A DNA stretch of 23,569 nt from Prevotellaceae bacterium UBA6858 (GTDB lineage Bacteria; Bacteroidota; Bacteroidia; Bacteroidales; Bacteroidaceae). How positions within the stretch are numbered: the first letter of the stretch is position 1; the number at the start of each line of letters is the position of its first letter. The stretch lies in assembly GCA_002451695.1 (NCBI GenBank), contig DKDC01000017.1, positions 8,148 to 31,716 of the forward strand. The letters are read 5' to 3'. The notes under the pieces are model-generated. The model was not told the DNA's origin and searched no databases. It was given only the letters and a program-made list of their open reading frames with translations. Below are positions 7,744-14,472 of the stretch, piece by piece. Made by a program: the position numbers and the translations under genes.

Positions 7744-7900
7744 ATGGAAGAAATGTTTTCGCAGCCGTCGCGCCGCAGTTCCCTGCCCCAATTCCGCGCC
7801 GCCGCCAAACCATCCGCGAAACCGCAAGTCTCGCCCGAATTTCGTAAAGCTCTGGATTTCAATAAAATGCCCAAATCCGGTATGGTCTGTATAACTTTTT

Positions 7901-8020
7901 GTTTTTCAGGAGTTTGAAATCGGCGAAAAAAGGTCTGATGTAGTCCGGATTATATCAGACATAATTTTTCCTGCATAGGACATAGTTTTTCCTGCGTCCG
8001 ATGCCGTTTCCGGGGTGTTT
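7901..8020 (+). repeat. 21-base-unit interspersed repeat, copy B (with inverted segment)
   Basis: GTTTTTCAGGAGTTTGAAAT (7901-7920) and CGGCGAAAAAAGGTCT lead into four 21-base units at 7937, 7958, 7979 and 8000. At the boundary of units 1 and 2 this copy reads ATTATATCAGACATAAT, the exact reverse complement of the ATTATGTCTGATATAAT present in copies A, C and D. No GGGCGTATG palindrome follows this copy. Confidence 0.9.
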
Positions 8021-8101
8021 TGGAATGCAACCTGTTGAACCGCACGGCAGATATTCAACGCAATATTGCAAACCCGCGCAATTCCAGACGGATTCCGCGC
8101 A

Positions 8102-9370
8102 CTAGAAGTTCAAACTGTCGGGATTTGTCAGGAAATCATAAATGTTCATTATCACCACTCCCTCATCGTTCTGGTATGTTGGCGTGGGCGTTCCCACAAT
8201 GACAAGCTTCCTGAAACCGTCCTTTATTTTCAACAACGGCGCATATTCCTGCCTCATTTTCTCCTCTGTGGGCATACTATAAGCCGATTGTATGTAATAA
8301 CGCCTGCAGCCTTGGTTGCATACAAAATCCACTTCAAGCACCGACTGCCTGCGCTTCCCGTCCGCGTCCCTAACCATAAAAGGCACTTGCCCCACATCAA
8401 CCGACATACCCCTGAGGCGCAACTCGTTGTAAACGGTGTTTTCCAACAAGTGGGTGAACTCCGTCTGGCGGAAATTAAACCGGGCGTTGCGCAGTCCCAA
8501 GTCGGTGAAATAGTACTTGGCGGGGGTGCTGATGTATCTTTTCCCCTTGATGTCGTATCTCACTGACTTTTCCATAAGGAAAGCGTCTTGCAGCAGGTCG
8601 AGGAAAACCTTGATGGTGTCCTGCGTTATGCCGCTCTTCTTTACCGTTCTGAAACAATTCTCCAACTTTGCCGGATTGGTGAGGCATCCAATGTTTGAGG
8701 CCATGAGCGTTACAAGCTCCTCAAGATCCCCATCCTTGTTGATACCGTGGCGTTCCTTTATGTCGCGCATATACGTGTGTGCAAACAGGCTTCCAAGATA
8801 TTCCGCTTTCTGCGCCGTGTCCTGCATCAGCACAACTTGCGGCAGCCCGCCGTATGTCATGTACTCATAAAGCAGCTCCTCCCTGTCGCCTTCCCTTGCG
8901 GAAAGGAACTCGCGGAAGCTCAAAGGCGACACTTTCACCTCGTCCCCCCGTCCGCGAAACTCCGTTATCACGTCCTTGGAAAGAAACTTGGCGTTGCTGC
9001 CGGTAACATACACATCCGCGTTGGGCACTTTAAGGTAGCTGTTGAGCACGTCCTCGAACTCAGGGACAAACTGCACCTCGTCAAGCAATATGTAGTGCAT
9101 CCTGTCATCGGCAAGCCTGGAGTCTATGTACGCCATGAGGGCATCCGGGTTGCGCAACGGCATATTGTGCCTGTCCTCAAGGTCCACTTTTATTATATGG
9201 CGTTCGTCCACCCCCCGGCTTAGCAGGTGGGCGTGAAACAGGTTGAACAGCAGGAAAGATTTCCCGCTGCGGCGCATTCCGGTGATAACCTTCACCATTC
9301 CGTTGCCTTTGCGGGATATTAACATGTTGAGAAGCAGTTCGCGCCTTATCACCGTATTCGATTTTTTCAT
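8102..9370 (-). CDS. AAA_14 / DUF4143 family ATP-binding protein
   Basis: The 422-residue protein has a P-loop (GMRRSGKS, 31-38), a Walker B strand (HYILLDEVQ, 92-100) and a sensor strand (YVTGSNAKFLS, 121-131), the layout of the AAA_14 domain. The C-terminal part (LENTVYNELRLRG..., VLEVDFVC..., RRYYIQSAYS) is a DUF4143 domain, thought to resemble PD-(D/E)XK nucleases: the Asp in EVDFV and the Gln in YIQSAY stand in the expected places. Length and motifs are complete. Such proteins are numerous in gut Bacteroidota, often in many copies per genome, and their role is unknown. It is transcribed alone, and repeat copies B and C lie on its two sides in the same orientation. Upstream, CAACTTTG (9396-9403, minus) is a weak -7 candidate. 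Confidence 0.93.
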   Translation of the reverse strand: MKKSNTVIRRELLLNMLISRKGNGMVKVITGMRRSGKSFLLFNLFHAHLLSRGVDERHIIKVDLEDRHNMPLRNPDALMAYIDSRLADDRMHYILLDEVQFVPEFEDVLNSYLKVPNADVYVTGSNAKFLSKDVITEFRGRGDEVKVSPLSFREFLSAREGDREELLYEYMTYGGLPQVVLMQDTAQKAEYLGSLFAHTYMRDIKERHGINKDGDLEELVTLMASNIGCLTNPAKLENCFRTVKKSGITQDTIKVFLDLLQDAFLMEKSVRYDIKGKRYISTPAKYYFTDLGLRNARFNFRQTEFTHLLENTVYNELRLRGMSVDVGQVPFMVRDADGKRRQSVLEVDFVCNQGCRRYYIQSAYSMPTEEKMRQEYAPLLKIKDGFRKLVIVGTPTPTYQNDEGVVIMNIYDFLTNPDSLNF

Positions 9371-9542
9371 GACTTGTCAATAATTTACCGAATACAAAGT
9401 TGCCGAATATTTTTATTATGGCAATGTGCAAAAGGCTTTTATTACGGCGCGTGTGCCGTTTTCAACGCCCCGCCCCGCCGGCGATGCCTTGCATCAAAAA
9501 GATTATAGCAGCGTAAGCACATGGGAGACACATGATTGCGAA

Positions 9543-9643
9543 CGGCGAAAAAAAGGTCTGATGTAGTTTGGATTATGTCTGATATAATTTTTCCTGCATC
9601 GGACATAGTTTTTCCTGCATCAAATGTAATTCTCGCGGTATTT
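9543..9643 (+). repeat. 21-base-unit interspersed repeat, copy C
   Basis: CGGCGAAAAAAAGGTCT (one extra A) is followed by units at 9560, 9581, 9602 and 9623. The first three match copies A and D closely; the fourth (AATGTAATTCTCGCGG) is degenerate. The T-rich upstream extension seen in B and D is absent. Confidence 0.9.
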
Positions 9644-9680
9644 TGAAAAGAGTTGATTATTTTCTGTTTTGTGCCATTTG

Positions 9681-9703
9681 TAGGGCGTATGGCATACGCC
9701 CTA
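9681..9703. repeat. Perfect palindrome, GGGCGTATG family
   Basis: The arms TAGGGCGTATG / CATACGCCCTA (11 bases each) surround a single G. It is preceded by GTGCCATTTG, close to the GCGCCATTTG before the degenerate copy near 19698. It lies 37 bases after repeat copy C. Confidence 0.85.
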
Positions 9704-9941
9704 TGGAGACGCAGTTCTTTCTTTTATTGCATATTATAATTTGCGAAGACGCATGACACACGCCATATGCGCAGCCATCCGCCCAATGTTTGCAAACCGT
9801 GAAATCCAGTCCTGACATAAAGTGGTATCTTTACCCTTGAGACCGTATTTCCTTGCGTCCGTGCCGGGGCTTTTGCCATTTGCGGTTTGCTCCATGCCGC
9901 GCCGTGGCGGCGGTTTGCGGCAATAATCCCCGCGCAAAGCC

Positions 9942-9971
9942 TTGCCGTGCAGACTGTAATGAGTAATTTTG
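9942..9971 (+). promoter_or_regulatory. Bacteroidota-type promoter of the MATE operon
   Basis: TTG at 9942-9944, exactly 19 bases, then TAATTTTG at 9964-9971 match the -33/-7 form. The start codon of the transporter lies 19 bases after the -7 element, so the leader is very short. Confidence 0.65.
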
Positions 9972-9990
9972 CGCCGGAAAAAACAGAAAA

Positions 9991-11376
9991 ATGACTACAG
10001 ACAAGAAACTGCTTACAGAACTCAGCGAGAAACCCGTGTTCAGTCTTTTGATGCAATACGCCATCCCGGCAATCGTGGCCATGGTGGCATCTTCGCTCTA
10101 CAACATCATCGACGGCATATTCATAGGTCAGGGTGTTGGCGCGGGGGCCATAATGGGGCTTGCCATAACCCTGCCCATAATGAACCTCTCGGCGGCGTTC
10201 GGCGCAATGGTGGGGGTTGGCGGCAGCACGCTGCTGTCGGTGAAGCTCGGCGAGAAGGACTACAACTTCGCGGCGCGGATACTCGGCAACGTTGTAACGC
10301 TCAACTGCATCATCGGTATAGGCCTCGGCGTGGTGATGTTGGTGTTCCTCGACCCGATACTGAGGTTTTTCGGCGCGAGCGACTACACCCTGCCCTACGC
10401 GCGCGACTTCATGGTGATTGTGCTTATAGGCAACGTGTTCACCCACCTGTTTCTCGGGCTCAACGCCATGCTCCGCGCATCGGGCAAGCCGCGCAAGGCC
10501 ATGAAGGCCACAATCATGACCGTGGTTGTGAACATTGTGCTCGCCCCGCTGTTCATCTTCGTTCTCCACCTCGGCATACGCGGCGCGGCGCTCGCCACGG
10601 TGCTCTCCCAGCTCATAGTGCTGATATGGCAGATCAAGCTGTTCTCCAACCCCAACGAGCTAATCCACCTGCGGCGCGGCACATACCGCCTTGAAAGGCG
10701 CATCGTGGCGGGAAGCCTCTCCATAGGGCTTTCGCCGTTCCTCATAAACCTTTGCGCGTGCCTTGTGGTGATAATCATAAACCGCCAGCTCGTAATCTAC
10801 GGCGGCGACGTGGCAGTGGGGGCATACGGCATAGCCAACCGCCTGTCGTTCTTCTTCGTCATGGTGGTCATAGGCATAAACCAGGGAATGCAGCCCATTG
10901 CCGGCTTCAACTTTGGCGCGAAACATTTCGCGCGGCTCAACCAGGTGCTGAAATACGCCATAATCATCTCCACCGCCATCTGGCTTTTCGGGTTCGCCAT
11001 AAGCGTGTTCGCATCCACGCCGGTGGCAAGCGCGTTCACCAAAGACCCCGAACTGCTCAAGGAGGCGGCCCACGCACTCACTGTCATGAACCTCGTTGTG
11101 CCGGTGATAGGCTTCCAGATGGTGGCGACGGGATTTTTCCAAAGCATAGGCAAGGCCGGAATAAGCATATTCCTGTCGCTGACGCGCCAACTGCTTTTCC
11201 TTGTCCCCGCCCTGCTGATACTCCCGCGGTTCTTCGGGCTTGAGGGAGTGTGGTATTCCGTTCCGCTTGCCGACGGAACTTCGGCCATAACGGCTGCGGT
11301 GGTGCTGATATACCATATGCGCAAATTCAGGATGCGCGAAAAACTTGAAAACACAAAACTGCAAACAGAAATATAA
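9991..11376 (+). CDS. MATE family efflux transporter
   Basis: The 461-residue protein is a multidrug and toxic compound extrusion type antiporter of the inner membrane, which normally exports organic cations or other small molecules in exchange for Na+ or H+. It has about twelve hydrophobic segments in two similar halves and the family motif near the start (AIPAIVAMVASSLYNIIDGIFIGQGVGAGAIMGLA has the usual P-x-N-x-x-D-x-x-F pattern). The second half repeats the layout (SIGLSPFLINLCACLVVIIINRQL, AYGIANRLSFFFVMVVIGINQGMQP). Length fits the family. It is the first gene of a tight operon with a cytidylate-kinase-like and a phosphoesterase gene. The substrate cannot be told. Confidence 0.95.
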   Translation: MTTDKKLLTELSEKPVFSLLMQYAIPAIVAMVASSLYNIIDGIFIGQGVGAGAIMGLAITLPIMNLSAAFGAMVGVGGSTLLSVKLGEKDYNFAARILGNVVTLNCIIGIGLGVVMLVFLDPILRFFGASDYTLPYARDFMVIVLIGNVFTHLFLGLNAMLRASGKPRKAMKATIMTVVVNIVLAPLFIFVLHLGIRGAALATVLSQLIVLIWQIKLFSNPNELIHLRRGTYRLERRIVAGSLSIGLSPFLINLCACLVVIIINRQLVIYGGDVAVGAYGIANRLSFFFVMVVIGINQGMQPIAGFNFGAKHFARLNQVLKYAIIISTAIWLFGFAISVFASTPVASAFTKDPELLKEAAHALTVMNLVVPVIGFQMVATGFFQSIGKAGISIFLSLTRQLLFLVPALLILPRFFGLEGVWYSVPLADGTSAITAAVVLIYHMRKFRMREKLENTKLQTEI

Positions 11377-11386
11377 CTCCGGGAAA

Positions 11387-12025
11387 ATGGAAAACGACAC
11401 TTTCGTCATAAACATAGGCCGCCAGCTTGGCAGCGGAGGCAAGGAAATCGGTCTGAGGCTCGCCGGAATGTTCGGCATAACCTGTTATGACAACGAACTG
11501 ATAAAGCGCGCCGCAAAGGAAAGCGGCATAGACGCGGGCAATTTCGAGAACTCCGACGAGAAAAAGCAGGGCACGCGCTCATTCTTCTCAAACTTCATCC
11601 CCTTCGTGGGGAGCGGCGACATCTACGGCAACCCGATTAGCGAGGAGACGCTGTTCCGCATACAAAGCGAGACGATCAGGAAAATCGCCGGCGAGCATTC
11701 GTGCATCTTCATAGGGCGCTGCGCCGACTATGTGCTGCGCCACAAGAAGCGCTGCGCCAACATTTTCGTTTCCGCCAACTATGCCGACCGCGTGAAGCGT
11801 CTGTGCCTGCGCCGCGTGATAACCGCACAGGCCGCCGAGAAACTCATACGCCAGGGCGACCAGCAGCGTTCGCAATACTACAACTTCTATTCCGACGGCA
11901 CATGGGGCTCGGCCGACACCTACCACCTGTGCATCAACTCCAGCGTATTCGGCATTGAAGGCACCACGGACTTCATTGCGGAGTTCATAGAGAAGAAGCT
12001 CGGCATATCGTGCAACGCAAAATAA
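11387..12025 (+). CDS. Cytidylate kinase-like family protein
   Basis: The 212-residue protein has a P-loop-like GRQLGSGGKEIG (11-22), IFIGRCADYVLR (107-118) and YYNFYSDGTWG (164-174), the pattern of the cytidylate kinase-like family (PF13189). It is distinct from the true cmk. Proteins of this family are widespread in Bacteroidota and Firmicutes and the substrate is not established. I chose the ATG at 11387, ten bases after the MATE stop, because MENDTFVINIGRQLGSGG is the conserved start; an in-frame ATG at 11345 would overlap the MATE gene by 32 bases. It sits second in the operon. Confidence 0.9.
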   Translation: MENDTFVINIGRQLGSGGKEIGLRLAGMFGITCYDNELIKRAAKESGIDAGNFENSDEKKQGTRSFFSNFIPFVGSGDIYGNPISEETLFRIQSETIRKIAGEHSCIFIGRCADYVLRHKKRCANIFVSANYADRVKRLCLRRVITAQAAEKLIRQGDQQRSQYYNFYSDGTWGSADTYHLCINSSVFGIEGTTDFIAEFIEKKLGISCNAK

Positions 12026-12034
12026 GCCCCGACG

Positions 12035-12541
12035 ATGAAGCGCATAGGTCTGCTTTCGGACACCCACGGCTATTGGGACGAGAAATACAGGGAATATTTT
12101 GCGGAATGCGACGAGATTTGGCACGCCGGCGACATAGGCACGGTGGAAGTGGCGCAACGCCTTGCCGAAACCAAGCCGCTGCGCGCCGTGTACGGCAACT
12201 GCGACGGCGGCGACCTGCGCATCATGTTCCCCGAAAAACTTTGCTGGGACTGCGAGGGTGCGGAGGTGCTGATGAAGCATATAGGAGGCTATCCGGGAAA
12301 CTACGACCGCAGCATAAGGGAGCAGATTATGAGGCGCCCGCCAAAGCTGTTCATCAGCGGGCATTCCCACATACTGAAGGTGGAATACGACAAGCGGCTC
12401 GGACTGCTGCACATTAACCCCGGGGCGGCGGGACTGCAGGGATGGCAGACGGTGCGCACGCTTGTCAGGTTCACCGCCGAGGGCGGCAGCTTCAGAGACC
12501 TTGAAATTATAGAGATACCCCGCGCAAAAGAAAAGCCGTAA
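12035..12541 (+). CDS. YfcE/MJ0936-type metallophosphoesterase
   Basis: The 168-residue protein has the full set of metal-binding motifs of the small calcineurin-like phosphodiesterases: SDTHG (8-12), WHAGDIG (29-35), GNCD (54-57), H82 and SGHSH (108-112). It probably hydrolyses phosphodiester or phosphomonoester bonds in the cytoplasm with two divalent metal ions; the natural substrate is unknown. The start is nine bases after the kinase-like gene. It is the last gene of the MATE operon; an inverted repeat follows at 12572. Confidence 0.93.
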   Translation: MKRIGLLSDTHGYWDEKYREYFAECDEIWHAGDIGTVEVAQRLAETKPLRAVYGNCDGGDLRIMFPEKLCWDCEGAEVLMKHIGGYPGNYDRSIREQIMRRPPKLFISGHSHILKVEYDKRLGLLHINPGAAGLQGWQTVRTLVRFTAEGGSFRDLEIIEIPRAKEKP

Positions 12542-12571
12542 CAGCCGGGCGCACGAAGCTTTCCAAATGCA

Positions 12572-12605
12572 TTTTGTCGCCGCACAAACATCTTTTGTGA
12601 CAAAA
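12572..12605. terminator. A/T-rich inverted repeat after the MATE operon, possible terminator or operator
   Basis: TTTTGT/ACAAAA outer arms and CACAAA/TTTGTG inner arms around CATCT form a stem with a GCCG bulge. It lies 30 bases after the phosphoesterase stop and 26 bases before the -7 element of the purN promoter. It could end the first operon or be a binding site for a regulator of the second. No clear T run follows. Confidence 0.4.
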
Positions 12606-12630
12606 CAAACGCCTTGACGATTATAATTAG

Positions 12631-12638
12631 TACTTTTG
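12631..12638 (+). promoter_or_regulatory. Candidate -7 promoter element of the purN operon
   Basis: TACTTTTG matches TAnnTTTG and lies 31 bases before the ATG of purN. No convincing -33 element is found at the usual distance, so the call is tentative. Confidence 0.45.
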
Positions 12639-12669
12639 TATCGAGTATAAGTGTAAAAACAAAAATCGG

Positions 12670-13260
12670 ATGAAGACAATTGCGATATTTGCGTCAGGTG
12701 AAGGGACGAATGCGGAAAACCTGATTGAGTATTTTTCCGCCCGCGAGGATGTCAGGGTGGGCGTTGTGGTTTACAACAGAAAGGAAGCCGGGGTGCGCAT
12801 ACGCGCCGAAAGGCACGGCGTTCCAACGGAATATGTGCCGAAAAGCCGCTTTGGCGAGAGGGACAGCGTTCTGGCTATGCTCAAGGGCTATGGCACGGAC
12901 GTAATTGTGCTTTCTGGCTTCCTGCTCCTTGTTCCCGACTATCTGCTCGAAGCCTATCCCGACCGCGTTGTCAACATCCACCCGTCGCTGCTGCCCAAGC
13001 ACGGAGGCAGGGGAATGCACGGGCTTCATGTGCACGAGGACGTGCTGAGGTGCGGCGAAGACGAGAGCGGCATAACCATCCACGTGTGCGACTCTAACCT
13101 CGACAAGGGGGTAACGCTGTTCCAGGCCAAATGCAACGTGGAGCGCGACGACACCCCCGAAACCCTTGCGGCGCGTGTGCACAAGCTCGAATACGCCTTC
13201 TTCCCCGAGGTGGTGGAGAGGCTGTGCAACGGAGGCTATGACTACAAGTTCAAACACTGA
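12670..13260 (+). CDS. purN: Phosphoribosylglycinamide formyltransferase
   Basis: The enzyme transfers a formyl group from 10-formyltetrahydrofolate to GAR in the third step of purine synthesis. The 196-residue protein shows the nucleotide loop SGEGTN (9-14, SGNGSN in E. coli), the folate-pocket stretch VIVLSGFLLLVP (78-89), the catalytic NIHPSLLPKHGG (102-113) with Asn102 and His104, and GITIHVCDSNLDKG (134-147) with Asp141 as the third catalytic residue. Length is usual for the family. It is the first gene of a unit with a flavodiiron protein and an M16 protease, an arrangement that does not suggest a common pathway. Confidence 0.96.
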   Translation: MKTIAIFASGEGTNAENLIEYFSAREDVRVGVVVYNRKEAGVRIRAERHGVPTEYVPKSRFGERDSVLAMLKGYGTDVIVLSGFLLLVPDYLLEAYPDRVVNIHPSLLPKHGGRGMHGLHVHEDVLRCGEDESGITIHVCDSNLDKGVTLFQAKCNVERDDTPETLAARVHKLEYAFFPEVVERLCNGGYDYKFKH

Positions 13261-13272
13261 AATTTTACGGCT

Positions 13273-14460
13273 ATGCAGAAACTCAATGACGGCATATATT
13301 ATATAGGCGTGAACGACCGCACCACGCACCTCTTCGAGTCGATGTGGCCGCTGCCCAACGGCGTGAGCTATAATTCCTATATCATTGACGATGAAAAAGT
13401 GGCTGTGGTTGACTGCGTGGGGGACGGTTTCTTTGAGGAGTACCTGCAAAACATCCGCGAGGTGATAGGAGACCGCCCCGTTGACTACATAATCGTGAAC
13501 CACATGGAGCCGGACCATTCGGGGGCTTTGCAGCTTTTCAGGCAGTTCTACCCGGATGCGAAAATCGTTGGCAACAAGAAGACCCTTGAAATGGTGGGCG
13601 GATATTACGGCGTTTCGCGGGACGACGACGTTGTTGTGGGCGAAGGCTCGCGGCTTTCGCTCGGCAGGCACGGGCTTGCGTTCAGCCTTGTGCCCATGGT
13701 GCATTGGCCCGAAACAATGGTAACATACGACACAACGGCCGCAACGCTGTTTTCGGGCGACGCCTTCGGGTGTTTCGGCGCATTGAACGGCACGGCACTT
13801 GACAGCGAAATGGACATCGAGACTTACTTTCCCGAAATGCGCAGGTACTACTCAAACATTGTGGGAAAATACGGCGCACCTGTGCAAAGCGCACTCAAAA
13901 AACTTTCTTCCCTTGACATAAGAATGATATGCCCCACCCACGGTCCTGTGTGGACTGAGGGCATTGCGCGTGTGGTTTCGGAGTACGACCGCATGAGCCG
14001 CTATGAAGCCGCCGAGGGACTTACCGTGGTCTATGCCTCGATGTACGGAAACACGCGCCGCATGGCCGAAAGCGTGGCTGCCGGGGCGGCAAAGGCGGGA
14101 ATAAGAAGCATAAGGGTGTTTGACGCGGCACGCACGCCGCTGTCGGTTATCCTCGAAAGTGTGTTCACTTACAGGGGGCTTGCCATCGGGGCTACGACAT
14201 ACAACGGCGGCACAAACCCGGCGGTGGGGGCATTGCTTGAAGCCATTGAGCTGCGTGGCGTGAAGCACCGCGTTTTCGGCGCGTTCGGTTCGTTCACGTG
14301 GTCGGGCAAGGCGGTAAAGGCAATATCCGACTTTGCCGAAAAGATGAATTTCACCGTTCCCGCCGCCCCTGTTGAACTGAAGCAGGGATTTAACGCCGAT
14401 ACTGCGGAAAAATGCGCGGCTCTCGGCGCGGCGGTGGGCAGGGAAATAAAGAACAGTTGA
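13273..14460 (+). CDS. fprA: FprA-type flavodiiron protein (A-type flavoprotein)
   Basis: The 395-residue protein has a metallo-beta-lactamase-like domain (1-245) and a flavodoxin-like domain (about 250-395). All diiron ligands are present: H77, E79, D81 and H82 in HMEPDH, H144 in VHWPE, D163 in SGDAFG and H223 in PTHGP. The FMN phosphate loop is ASMYGNTRRMAE (255-266). Such proteins reduce O2 to water or NO to N2O in the cytoplasm and protect anaerobes from oxygen or nitrosative stress; which gas is preferred here is not known. No rubredoxin domain is fused, so a separate electron donor is needed. It starts 12 bases after purN. Confidence 0.95.
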   Translation: MQKLNDGIYYIGVNDRTTHLFESMWPLPNGVSYNSYIIDDEKVAVVDCVGDGFFEEYLQNIREVIGDRPVDYIIVNHMEPDHSGALQLFRQFYPDAKIVGNKKTLEMVGGYYGVSRDDDVVVGEGSRLSLGRHGLAFSLVPMVHWPETMVTYDTTAATLFSGDAFGCFGALNGTALDSEMDIETYFPEMRRYYSNIVGKYGAPVQSALKKLSSLDIRMICPTHGPVWTEGIARVVSEYDRMSRYEAAEGLTVVYASMYGNTRRMAESVAAGAAKAGIRSIRVFDAARTPLSVILESVFTYRGLAIGATTYNGGTNPAVGALLEAIELRGVKHRVFGAFGSFTWSGKAVKAISDFAEKMNFTVPAAPVELKQGFNADTAEKCAALGAAVGREIKNS

Positions 14461-14472
14461 AACACAGCCGGA

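Larger units (their letters stand above)
7673..8101. other. Intergenic region between convergent units
   Basis: It holds the terminator at 7706-7743 and repeat copy B (7901-8020). I see no gene in it. The minus-strand ATPase gene ends at 8102, so transcripts from both sides converge on this stretch. Confidence 0.7.
9371..9990. other. Divergent intergenic region between ATPase and MATE genes
   Basis: This 620-base stretch carries, from left to right, a weak minus-strand promoter candidate for the ATPase, a GC-rich part, repeat copy C (9543-9643), a palindrome (9681-9703) and the promoter of the MATE operon (9942-9971). No gene is supported; the frames crossing it are antisense to the start of the MATE gene or derive from repeats. 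Confidence 0.65.
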
